Source of the DNA: Syntrophales bacterium
GTDB taxonomy: Bacteria > Desulfobacterota > Syntrophia > Syntrophales > UBA5619
Assembly (NCBI GenBank): GCA_023229765.1
Contig: JALNYO010000010.1
Location: forward strand, 50,823-114,822
Length of the DNA: 64,000 bases
Direction: 5' to 3'
The notes beneath the pieces were generated by a model. The model did not search any database. It saw only the letters and a program-made list of their open reading frames with translations, and was not told the origin of the DNA. Within the stretch, counting starts at the first letter, position 1, and every line of letters starts with the position of its first letter. The translations under genes and the position numbers were made by a program. Below, in pieces: positions 37,683 through 45,878 of the stretch.

Positions 37683-38459
37683 TTAAGCAACGTTCTCTTC
37701 GGCTATGATGGCCGCTCCATAAGCCGCCATGATTTGAGGTTCGAGGGGGACGATAAATTCATGCCCCGCTATCTCCTGTATGGCCTTGATTAGACCCATA
37801 TCTTTAGCCCCGCCCCCGATCAATGCGCAATCCTGCTCGATGCCGATCCGTTCCGCAAGGGTATAGAGCTGCGCCGCCAGGGCCAGATGGATGCCGGCCA
37901 GCAGGTCTTCTTTGGCCAGGCCCTCGGCAATTCTCGAGACAGCTTCTGTTTCTGCAAAGACGGCGCACTGCGTATTAAATCTGACGGGGTTTTGCGAGGT
38001 AAGCGACAAAGGGCCTATTTCCTCAATCTTTACCTGTAAAACCCGCGCAATCACCTGCAGAATTCGGGCGCTTCCCCCCGCGCATTTGCCGCTCAACAAA
38101 AAAGCGACTGTTTTTCCGCTTTGGTCAATCCGGGAGACCTTGCTGGAAAGGTCTCCCACGTCAACAATCGTTCGCACCGACGGATGAAAACGGGAAACCG
38201 CCCGTCCCTGGCATAAAATATCAGACGAAGTCTTGTCTGCGCAAGCTACATTGACTGCCCCGCCGCCCGTGGCGACTATGCAGGCGATATCGCCGCGGGA
38301 GAGCTCCGCCTTTTTCAGCGCGGCGTCAAGAACAACTTCTGCCGCCATTTTGTAGTTTCCACCCGAGGGGATTATGTGCCGGGAAAGCAGCTTGCCGTTG
38401 GCAACTATAACCGCCTTTGAAGAACCTGCCCCGATATCAATGCCGGCTACGTGCTGCAT
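37683..38459 (-). CDS. ASKHA ATPase subunit of a class I benzoyl-CoA-reductase-type enzyme
   Basis: 258 residues of the BadF/BadG/BcrA/BcrD family. The phosphate loop AGIDIGAGSSKAVIV, the KCAGGSA and QCAVFAETEAVS cysteines (which hold the inter-subunit [4Fe-4S]) and the GGGAKD adenosine loop are present. It hydrolyses ATP to drive low-potential electron transfer. It is a paralogue of the next gene upstream. A pair of such subunits indicates a heterodimeric ATPase, as in benzoyl-CoA reductase, rather than a single dehydratase activator. Both are short, unlike Thauera BcrA, and so more like the Azoarcus Bzd type. Confidence 0.8.
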   Translation of the reverse strand: MQHVAGIDIGAGSSKAVIVANGKLLSRHIIPSGGNYKMAAEVVLDAALKKAELSRGDIACIVATGGGAVNVACADKTSSDILCQGRAVSRFHPSVRTIVDVGDLSSKVSRIDQSGKTVAFLLSGKCAGGSARILQVIARVLQVKIEEIGPLSLTSQNPVRFNTQCAVFAETEAVSRIAEGLAKEDLLAGIHLALAAQLYTLAERIGIEQDCALIGGGAKDMGLIKAIQEIAGHEFIVPLEPQIMAAYGAAIIAEENVA

Positions 38460-38483
38460 CCGTCCGGTTTTCCTTCCCCAATG

Positions 38484-39344
38484 CTAATTAAAAAACGTTA
38501 CTTCACCCCAATTGCGGGGTCTTTTCGGCAGTTCCCCGGCAGGCGTCGCCTGGAATTTATCCTTTCCCAGCAGCGCCGCGCCGATGGCCCCGGTTACCAG
38601 CGGCTCCGGGGGAACCAGAACCGCATATCCCAACCTTTCCGCGAGCACCTTCACCAGATGCCCGTTTTTGGCGCCGCCGCCGGTAACAACAACCTCTTTT
38701 TCCACAGCAAGCCGGCTGACTGTACGGAGAATGCGCTCGGCGACCGATTGGTGGATGCCGGCGACCAGATCGCCCAAGAGCGCTCCTTCGGATAAGCGGG
38801 ACGCCACCTCCTGGGCGGCAAAAACGGTGCATAAGCTGCTTATCCGTGCCGGGTTTTTGCTTTCCTCGGCAGTTTTGCTCAGCGCGACCAGCTCTATCCC
38901 CAGCGTTCCGGCAATAACCTCCAGAAATCTGCCGGTGCCGGCCGCGCACTTGTCATTCATCACAAAATCGACTGGTTTGCCCTTGGCGTCTATCTTGATC
39001 CCCTTGACATCCTGCCCGCCGATATCGATTATCGTTCTTGCCTGCGGAAAGATACTGTTTACGCCCCGGGCGTGGCAGGAGATTTCCGTTATCTGCTTGT
39101 CCGCGAAAGGCACGTTGATTCTGCCATAGCCGGTAGCGACCAGATAGCTTATTTCCTCAAAGGAAAGGCCGGCCTTCTTCAAGGCTTCCTGCATTACTTT
39201 ACCCGCCAGTTTCCTTTGTTCCGGGCCGGTTGGGCCGATCACGGAACATACTATTCCCCCATTAACTATTACTGCCTTGGTCATGGTAGAGCCGATATCA
39301 ATGCCGGCGAAATATTTTGAAGATGAAGCCTTGCTTTCTGTCAC
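38484..39344 (-). CDS. ASKHA ATPase subunit of a class I benzoyl-CoA-reductase-type enzyme
   Basis: 286 residues of the same BcrA/BcrD family. It shows AGIDIGSTMTKAVIV, GGQDVKGIK, KCAAGTGRFLEVIA and SSLCTVFAAQEVASRLSEG, with the cluster cysteines, and a GGGAKNGHLV loop. Its start overlaps the stop of the bcrB-like gene by four bases, so synthesis is coupled to a catalytic subunit. It would form a heterodimer with the 258-residue neighbour. Confidence 0.82.
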   Translation of the reverse strand: MTESKASSSKYFAGIDIGSTMTKAVIVNGGIVCSVIGPTGPEQRKLAGKVMQEALKKAGLSFEEISYLVATGYGRINVPFADKQITEISCHARGVNSIFPQARTIIDIGGQDVKGIKIDAKGKPVDFVMNDKCAAGTGRFLEVIAGTLGIELVALSKTAEESKNPARISSLCTVFAAQEVASRLSEGALLGDLVAGIHQSVAERILRTVSRLAVEKEVVVTGGGAKNGHLVKVLAERLGYAVLVPPEPLVTGAIGAALLGKDKFQATPAGELPKRPRNWGEVTFFN

Positions 39345-40720
39345 GACGCCTCTTTATGGGCCTTCAGCGATTCCAGCGTTTCGATGAAGGCGTCTATCTT
39401 GCTCCTGGTTTCCACCTCGGAGTAGGAGCTCATATCGACGATGTCGCTTTCCAGGATGAGCGAGGGGTTTTCCCTGTTCACCGTCTTACCGAGGCTCAAA
39501 ACCGGGATCGGCCGGTAAATCTTTTTCAATTGGTTCAACTGCCAGATCAGCCCCAGATGCCAGGTTCGGCAGGAAAAAGCCTCGTGCATGACAATGCCGT
39601 CAATCTGATAATCTTCAATATACTGGATTAAACGTTCTACATCCGGCTCCGATCCGGGCCGTTTTTTTGCCTTGTCATACCAGTACGTCCAGTAGCGGAG
39701 CCATCGCCAGGCGAGTCGCTCAACGGGGTCGCTGGTTCTGGGGATGTTCAGCCGGTCGATGGGCTCAATCATGCGGTATGTCGTCTCTGCCGGGAAGACC
39801 GCCCCTTTGCTGTTGAAATAATTAAAATCGGTAAGCGCAAACCAGGAGGGGAGCCCTCCGCCCCAGAGCAGCCGGTATTTTTCATCCTCGATGACGCCCT
39901 CTTTACGGGCAATTCTTTCCTCCAGCTCCCGGTGCAGATCCAAATAAAAATCATACGCCTCCTGGGTTCCCATCATGAACACCATGGGGACCATCGTGTT
40001 CATTGCGTCGCCCGTGTCCATCGGGGTCGGCACAGCCCTTCTTAATTCATAGGTCTCCCAGATCAAATCCCAGGTGCGTTCGCTCAAGGCAACAATTTCA
40101 GCGAGCCGGTCATAGTCCATCTTCCGGCCGGTCTGCTTCTCCAGAAAACTGATCAGTCCGTGCAGTTCCTCCATAATATGCTTTATATAATAATCGGCGA
40201 CATCGGCCACTTCGACATTATCCTCGTACAGCGGCCACGGCAGGTCAACATTATAAACGGGGACGTCCGGCATAAACTGCTGTGCGGCCTGGTACCATTT
40301 GTTTCTCGGGTCGCACAGGATCTGGCCGCTCGAAAGCATCATGTCGGGTCTTGTCTGTCCGCCCCAGGGGGCATTGGGAGGCATGCCGCCGAGCTCTTCG
40401 CGCATATGGTCAAAGCCGAGCCCGCACAGCGCATACGTGCATAAAGAGCGGGAAAGTCCCAAAGACTCCGCCCTTTCCAGGAACCTGTTGACGTCGCGCT
40501 TTACGCCGCAGATGCCGGCATAATTCTCCGTCCAGACGGGGACTATGTCCATTGCCCGGATTATCTCATCGTAACTGGAACTTATAAAGGTGTAGGCAGA
40601 CTTTTTTCCTTCCTGCCGGGCCTTCAGGGCGCCGCCGATGGTCGCCTTTACCATGCCGCCGATTCTGCCGGCGGCCGCGGTTGCTGTCCTTCTTTTCTTT
40701 TTCTCCGCTACTTCAGCCAT
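39341..40720 (-). CDS. BcrB-like subunit (2-hydroxyacyl-CoA dehydratase/benzoyl-CoA reductase family)
   Basis: 459 residues of the HgdB/HgdC/BcrB/BcrC family. Cysteines AGICGVKRD, SLCTYALCGLGFDHMREE and ACS-type EAFSCRTWH are placed to ligate an active-site [4Fe-4S] cluster. The size is close to BcrB/BzdO. It follows the bcrC-like gene by 30 bases and precedes two ATPases, so the order equals bcrCBAD. A 2-hydroxyacyl-CoA dehydratase function is possible, but those systems usually have a single activator gene. Confidence 0.8.
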   Translation of the reverse strand: MAEVAEKKKRRTATAAAGRIGGMVKATIGGALKARQEGKKSAYTFISSSYDEIIRAMDIVPVWTENYAGICGVKRDVNRFLERAESLGLSRSLCTYALCGLGFDHMREELGGMPPNAPWGGQTRPDMMLSSGQILCDPRNKWYQAAQQFMPDVPVYNVDLPWPLYEDNVEVADVADYYIKHIMEELHGLISFLEKQTGRKMDYDRLAEIVALSERTWDLIWETYELRRAVPTPMDTGDAMNTMVPMVFMMGTQEAYDFYLDLHRELEERIARKEGVIEDEKYRLLWGGGLPSWFALTDFNYFNSKGAVFPAETTYRMIEPIDRLNIPRTSDPVERLAWRWLRYWTYWYDKAKKRPGSEPDVERLIQYIEDYQIDGIVMHEAFSCRTWHLGLIWQLNQLKKIYRPIPVLSLGKTVNRENPSLILESDIVDMSSYSEVETRSKIDAFIETLESLKAHKEAS

Positions 40721-40750
40721 TTGTCAGCGCCTCCCCAAAGTGAATCGGCA

Positions 40751-41920
40751 TTACTCAATTACCTCGAGAAACGCCTGAATCCTTGTTCTCAGGCTGCCGA
40801 TGGTACCTGCGGAATACTCATCTTCAATATAGAGAACCGGCACATTCAGCGATTCAAGGTAGGCCTTTCTTGCCGGAATCTCAAACCCGAAGGGATCGCA
40901 GTATTTGTAGATGTAGAGGATTACCCCGTCCACGGCGTAATCCCGGATCAAGGCGCCCATATCGCCGAATCTCGACTCCAGATCGTCGGCAAAGGTCTCT
41001 CCCTCTTTTCGCTCTTTGCAGGTCCGCGGGCAATTTATCCTTTTCAGATAACGATCAGCAATGCCGTCCAGAGGATCAGCCGTGATCGGCGTTTGCGGCC
41101 AGAATTCCCTTGTCCCGATGCAGAGATTGTCCACAACGACATTGGCCCCGCTCTCTTCTATGAGACTCATGAAGGCGGGATTGTCTATCGTACTGCCGAA
41201 GACCATTATCCGGGGCAGCTTTTTGATGCCGTTTTCCTTTCTCCCGCTGATTTCCTCATGCACTTCAATAAGCAATTGATTCGCTTCCTGAACCGGCAAG
41301 CTCAAACATGCCAGCAGAATCTTAATCATTTCCGAGCCGGCAAGCAGGGGCGGATCCTGCCTTCTCAACTCGTACAGGGCCCTTACCTTTCGTCTGTTCT
41401 CGTTGTACAGCTCAACATAATGGGCCAGGTCAGAGTCGGATATTTTTTTATTCGCAAATTGTTCCAGGCTTTTGCGGAAATTTTCGATATCCGCCCTGAA
41501 AAAATCCAGAGAGGAGCCATTGGCGGTATGGGGGACATTAACAAAATGGGAGTAGGGGAAGTCGAGCACATACCGCCAGACGCTGTAGGTTCTGGCGATG
41601 CTGTCGCAACTGTGGGGGATTGCCAAACCGTCGCAAAAGCTGTACCGGCCCTTCACGGAAACGTCAAAGCAGCTTCTTGCGTAGGGGCAGGCGATTGTCT
41701 CCAGGTTAACGTCGCCTTTGGTAATCGGCTCATTGACGTCGCCCCTTATCCGGAGCGGGATGAAGCCCGCGGCCGCGATGATCTCCAAGGGAACGAGGGC
41801 GCAGACGTAGGCAATAACCTTTTGCCCCTGCTCCTTCAGCTCTTTTACCCTGACACCATAGTTCCAGTATAATCCCTCCGCTTTGGATAAGCCATAGCCG
41901 GCGATCTTCTCTTCTGACAT
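40751..41920 (-). CDS. BcrC-like subunit (2-hydroxyacyl-CoA dehydratase/benzoyl-CoA reductase family)
   Basis: 389 residues, matching BcrC/BzdN length. Family features are CALVPLEIIAAAGFIPLRI (residues ~45-65), then CPYARSCFD and the CDGLAIPHSCDS cysteines that bind a second [4Fe-4S] cluster. It is the first gene of the seven-gene minus-strand operon. About 720 bases separate it from the divergent phenylphosphate-synthase-like gene. Expected reaction: ATP-coupled two-electron reduction of an aryl-CoA ring; the exact aryl-CoA is unknown. Confidence 0.8.
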   Translation of the reverse strand: MSEEKIAGYGLSKAEGLYWNYGVRVKELKEQGQKVIAYVCALVPLEIIAAAGFIPLRIRGDVNEPITKGDVNLETIACPYARSCFDVSVKGRYSFCDGLAIPHSCDSIARTYSVWRYVLDFPYSHFVNVPHTANGSSLDFFRADIENFRKSLEQFANKKISDSDLAHYVELYNENRRKVRALYELRRQDPPLLAGSEMIKILLACLSLPVQEANQLLIEVHEEISGRKENGIKKLPRIMVFGSTIDNPAFMSLIEESGANVVVDNLCIGTREFWPQTPITADPLDGIADRYLKRINCPRTCKERKEGETFADDLESRFGDMGALIRDYAVDGVILYIYKYCDPFGFEIPARKAYLESLNVPVLYIEDEYSAGTIGSLRTRIQAFLEVIE

Positions 41921-42299
41921 AGGTTACCTTTTCCAGTCGCTTCGCTTTATGGATATGAAGCTTCGCTTGATTACTAATAACATTCTCAATATTGGACAAC
42001 GAATGATGAGAACATGCATAATTCAGTAAACAATTTCACGTAAATTCCGAGTAAGTGGAGAGGCGTGTTCTCAGACGAAATCGCTAATGCTTTCTCCCGG
42101 GCAGGTGCTGAATGCATGATCATTTTATAGCCATAGATAAGTTTAATGCTGGGACTTATGGATAAATTTTCCTTCCTTGTCAAGAGCTTTTTTCTTTCAG
42201 GATGTTGACTCCACTGACCCCAATGACAGGAATTTGAACGCGCATCATCAGCGCATCTGTTACGGCCTGCCGGACGTCCAGTTCGGGTGCGCATATTTC
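41921..42299. promoter_or_regulatory. Upstream region of the bcr-type operon, with extra LysR-like half-sites
   Basis: This stretch holds no gene. It contains CTTATGGATA at 42155-42164, the decamer found in the ppsA and ubiD promoters, and an opposing ATAAG at 42137-42141 (spacing 13 instead of 5). A further TTATGGATA lies at 41947-41955. They may let the same LysR regulator act on the divergent bcr-type operon. The short open frames here are not credible genes. Confidence 0.4.
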
Positions 42300-42366
42300 A
42301 TAAGTTTATCTTATGGATATTATAAAAATAATAGCGTTGACAAGGGGATTTTCTCTATAATATAAG
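42300..42366 (+). promoter_or_regulatory. LysR-type activated promoter of the pps-like operon
   Basis: ATAAG-N5-CTTAT at 42300-42314 is a T-N11-A LysR box, followed directly by GGATA. TTGACA (-35) is at 42337-42342 and TATAAG, a -10 candidate, at 42361-42366. The box centre falls near -65, the usual LysR recognition position. The ubiD promoter at 49305 has the same arrangement with identical box-to-TTGACA spacing. Confidence 0.7.
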
Positions 42367-42434
42367 GCCAGCCATAGAGGGATATCCTCAAATCTCAAGA
42401 ACTGCCACTTTACAACAACAGAATATGATTTTCC

Positions 42435-42467
42435 GCGTATGCTTTTTACGGGCTATAAAGCATGCGC
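42435..42467 (+). other. Leader hairpin upstream of ppsA-like gene
   Basis: GCGTATGCTTT (42435-42445) and AAAGCATGCGC (42457-42467) pair over 11 positions with one wobble around an 11-base loop, followed by GGCCTTTT. It lies in the predicted ~270-base leader. It could be an attenuator, a processing site or chance. Confidence 0.45.
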
Positions 42468-42640
42468 GGCCTTTTCACAATGGAGGATGTTGATAAGTAT
42501 TTCAGCATGCTGATGATTGGAAATTACAATTATCTGACCATTAGTCGAGGAAGGAGGGGGCAGACAGGTCAATTATGCTGGCCGCGTAGCGTGGAATTCA
42601 GGAGACCGGAACAATTTTTTATAAAAAGGGGGGTTTTATT

Positions 42641-44485
42641 ATGGCAGAAGAAAAAAAGTTTCCTTATGCAGAAGAAGTAAAGTTCCCGCCGGCAATGGCA
42701 GGCTGGGAGGAGATGTACCCGCCGCATCGTTTATTCAGCAGTGATAGAGATGATTGGGAAAAGAGGCATTTCTGGTATCAGGATAAGATCCATGATCCGG
42801 AAGCGCTGTATCCGCTCGATGATATCTTCAATGAGGCATGGCAGATATCTCTTTCCCAATATACCACGAGGGTTTTCTGTATCCCTCCTGCCCAGGGGGT
42901 GCAGCAGAGGATGTTAGGCTGCTATATGTATATATCGGCTGTTGAACCGCCGCCGCCAGAGGTTATCGGAGAAAAGGCGGAAGTTTTTGGGAAAAGGCTG
43001 CCCTACATCCTGCAGAATTACGATATGCTATGGGAGAAATGGCTTGAGAAGTTCAAGGCTCTCGGAAGGGATATGCAAAATGTAAAGGTGCCGGAAGAAC
43101 TTCCAAAGTATGTGCCGGATGAGGATATTTTCCCTGTGACAAAAGGCTATACCCCGGCGTATGAAGTGATAGCGGCGTTCAATACATTAGTAAACCAGAT
43201 ATTTTTAGGATGGCAGTACCACTTTGAGTATCTGAACCTCGCTTACCTTGCCTATCTGATGTTTGTGGATACAGCCAAAAAATTATTCCCGGGTATAAAA
43301 GAGGGCGCGGTTATGAAAATGGTTGCTGGCATTGATGCAGCCATGTTCCGCCCTGATGAAGAGTTGTGCAGATTAAGCAGATTGGCTGTGGCGCAGCGGC
43401 CTGTTGGCGACATTCTTAAAAAGAATATATCGGCTGACGAGAAGATGAAAGAATTGCAGAGCACACACGAGGGCCGGGCATGGCTGGAGGAGCTTGAGAA
43501 GATAAAGGATCCATGGTTCTTTGTATCCTGTGCAAGCGGCTGGTTTCACTATGAAGGTAGTTGGATAACCAAACTGGACGTGCCTTTCAGCTATATGCAG
43601 AGCTACGTGGAAAGGCTTGAGAAAGGGGAAAAGATCGAGCGGTCGTTCGCGGCCATCGAAAAAGAGAGGGAAGGCATTGTTGAAGAGTACAAAAAGCTCA
43701 TAATGGCTGAGGATGATAGAAAGTCTTTTGAAGATGCCTATAATGCGGTCAGAACAATATATCAGTTCACCGAAAACCACATCTTCTGGGTAGAGAACTG
43801 GTTCCATACGATATGGTTCGATAAGGTAAGGAAGTTTGGAAATCTGCTGGTAAAGTATAATGTATTGAAGAAGACGGACGATATCTTTCTCTTCAATAGA
43901 TTTGAAGTGCCAATGCTGCTGGAGGATATGGTGACCGCCTGGGCATTGGGCGTGGGCGCCCCTACGAGAAGTAAATACTGGATGGAGAAGGTAGAGAAGA
44001 GAGAAAAGATACTTGCGGCTGCAAGAGAATGGGAGCCTGTCCCCGGACTGGGAATGCCGCCTGAAGAGGTGTCAGAGCCATTTACCGTGATGCTTTGGGG
44101 TATAACCAGCGACAAGGTTGAAGAGTGGCTGAAGGGCGCCGATTTATCTGCAAACGAAATAAAAGGATTTGCATCATCGTCAGGGGTTGTTGAAGGACCG
44201 GCAAGGGTAATCAAACTTGCCCAAAATATTGTTGAACTCAAAGCCGGCGAGATTCTGGTTTGTCCATCCACCAACCCATCATGGGCGCCGGTCTTTACAA
44301 AGATAAAGGCTGCCGTGACCGACATTGGCGGACTTACATGTCACGCTTCCATAGTCGCGCGCGAGTATGGCTTGCCCTCTGTAACGGGCACTGGAGTTGC
44401 AACCTCAATCATTAAGACAGGCGACATATTAAGGGTTGATGGCGGTAATGGGATTGTCACAATAGTGAAAAGGGCAGGAGCTTAA
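42641..44485 (+). CDS. ppsA: Phenylphosphate synthase subunit A-like (PEP-utilising, mobile-histidine domain)
   Basis: 614 residues (~70 kDa), the size of the large subunit of phenylphosphate synthase. The C-terminal ~100 residues form a PEP-utilising mobile domain: TSNPSWAPVF-type sequence, then GGLTCHASIVAREYGLPSVTG with the phosphorylatable histidine near 570. The N-terminal ~480 residues match no domain I can name and may bind the phenolic acceptor. In Thauera, ATP phosphorylates this histidine through subunit B, and phenol then accepts the phosphate. AAAAAGGGGGG precedes the ATG. GC content is lower than in neighbouring operons, hinting at a separate origin. Confidence 0.72.
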   Translation: MAEEKKFPYAEEVKFPPAMAGWEEMYPPHRLFSSDRDDWEKRHFWYQDKIHDPEALYPLDDIFNEAWQISLSQYTTRVFCIPPAQGVQQRMLGCYMYISAVEPPPPEVIGEKAEVFGKRLPYILQNYDMLWEKWLEKFKALGRDMQNVKVPEELPKYVPDEDIFPVTKGYTPAYEVIAAFNTLVNQIFLGWQYHFEYLNLAYLAYLMFVDTAKKLFPGIKEGAVMKMVAGIDAAMFRPDEELCRLSRLAVAQRPVGDILKKNISADEKMKELQSTHEGRAWLEELEKIKDPWFFVSCASGWFHYEGSWITKLDVPFSYMQSYVERLEKGEKIERSFAAIEKEREGIVEEYKKLIMAEDDRKSFEDAYNAVRTIYQFTENHIFWVENWFHTIWFDKVRKFGNLLVKYNVLKKTDDIFLFNRFEVPMLLEDMVTAWALGVGAPTRSKYWMEKVEKREKILAAAREWEPVPGLGMPPEEVSEPFTVMLWGITSDKVEEWLKGADLSANEIKGFASSSGVVEGPARVIKLAQNIVELKAGEILVCPSTNPSWAPVFTKIKAAVTDIGGLTCHASIVAREYGLPSVTGTGVATSIIKTGDILRVDGGNGIVTIVKRAGA

Positions 44486-44658
44486 AGATGCACTTGTTGT
44501 CTGGGGGTACAAGAACAGTACCCCCAGTGCATCATCAGAGGGTTTTGTTAATAGTGCCGGAAGGAAGGGATATTATTAATCAGGAAGAATTATTGTCACT
44601 TATTGCGTGGTATTGCAGCAGAAAGTTCCAGCAAAAATAAAAAATAGGGGGGTGCATT

Positions 44659-45762
44659 ATGAATCAAAAAGGAGAAATTACGCAGCCTTTATTGGGTATT
44701 TTGGGAACAGCGGTTGTATTTTTCATCGCCTTTGGCATTATCACCTGGTTTAAGCCAGAGACATTTATCCCCTGGGCAGGGGAGCTGGCCATGTGCCTCA
44801 TCCCATTTTCCATCATCATAGGAATGGTCTGGAAAGCCGACTACCCGGCGCCCGCGGCAAAATTAGAGCAACCCTTGAAAGGGCTGTATCTTTTATTGTT
44901 AAACATGATCGTCGGGTCTGTTGTCGCTGCATGGTCGATCAAGACCGTGGGAGGCTTCGTGACGCCACCCACGCCGCCTCTTATATTCTTCACGATTATG
45001 ACAGTTATTATGACATTTTGGTGCGTCGTTGTATGGGGCTGCTGGCCGGCATCCGGCATCAAGGGCGACCACCCCGCCTTCGTGGGTTTTGGCACGCTTA
45101 TAGTTGCTTACGCATTATCCTGGATACTCTTCAAGACATTATTCAATTTTGATTTCATGAATGGCGCCCCTTTCTACGCAGCGGTTATGCCCCCAAGCGG
45201 AGCGTTTAATGCCTTTTCGAGCTTAGCCTTCTTTCTTACGGCCCTGGCCGTCATTCTGGCCTGGGTGGAACTCGACTTCTGGCCATTAAGCCTTATTCCG
45301 CCGAAGGCCCCTGCCTTTGGCAAACAACCCATCTGGGGAATTGTGGTCAGTATCGTGGCAATCATCAGCGCGTATATAATCAAGGTGATTTTTGTAGATA
45401 ACATGGGAATGGACGTGTTTGCATTCACTGTGAGAGTTCCGATCAGCATAATCTTTGGAGAGTTCATTATGCTTCTTTTGCTGCAGACTTCTCCGGTGCA
45501 GACTATGAAACAACCAGGAAAAGGGATAATCCTGATCATCCTCAATATCATTCTCGCAGTCGTCATGTACTATCTCTATCGCTGGTTCAGCTTGCTCATC
45601 GCCGGTCCTCTGCCAAGTGGAAGCGCCGCTGGTTATGTGCAGGAACTCTGGATCGCCACCGCACTTTTGGGCTTTACCTTTCCTGTTATTGCCGCTTACA
45701 CGGGGTTTTTCAATTTCTGGCCGCTGACTGAGCCAAAACCGCCAGCGCCGCCAAAGGCGTAA
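44659..45762 (+). CDS. Polytopic membrane protein of unknown function in the pps-like operon
   Basis: 367 residues with about nine to ten hydrophobic segments (for example GILGTAVVFFIAFGIITW, LLLLNMIVGSVVAAW, ALAVILAWVELDFW) and no family I recognise. Conserved-looking tryptophans, prolines and WPASGIKGDHP loops stand between helices. The C-terminus is cytoplasmic-like and proline-rich (EPKPPAPPKA). It lies between the two pps-like subunits, with AAAATAGGGGGG upstream. Position suggests uptake or membrane docking of the phenolic substrate; this is inference only. Confidence 0.7.
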   Translation: MNQKGEITQPLLGILGTAVVFFIAFGIITWFKPETFIPWAGELAMCLIPFSIIIGMVWKADYPAPAAKLEQPLKGLYLLLLNMIVGSVVAAWSIKTVGGFVTPPTPPLIFFTIMTVIMTFWCVVVWGCWPASGIKGDHPAFVGFGTLIVAYALSWILFKTLFNFDFMNGAPFYAAVMPPSGAFNAFSSLAFFLTALAVILAWVELDFWPLSLIPPKAPAFGKQPIWGIVVSIVAIISAYIIKVIFVDNMGMDVFAFTVRVPISIIFGEFIMLLLLQTSPVQTMKQPGKGIILIILNIILAVVMYYLYRWFSLLIAGPLPSGSAAGYVQELWIATALLGFTFPVIAAYTGFFNFWPLTEPKPPAPPKA

Positions 45763-45878
45763 AGGGTAAGGAAGCTTGCGGATAATTAAAGGGGCTTGCG
45801 CCCTGAAGTCAAAGCAACCCGGAAGCGCGGTCGCCGTGCGACCGTGCTTCCCTACTGTATTCACCGACATAAGGGGGT

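Noticed and set aside
39341..41920. Calling the dehydratase-family pair phenyllactyl-CoA dehydratase (Fld type)
   Set aside because: Two different ASKHA ATPase genes follow, as in benzoyl-CoA reductases; Fld systems usually have one activator. Kept only as an alternative.
42462..42680. Small protein gene in the ppsA leader
   Set aside because: It overlaps the ppsA start in another frame, lacks a recognisable domain and a good ribosome site.
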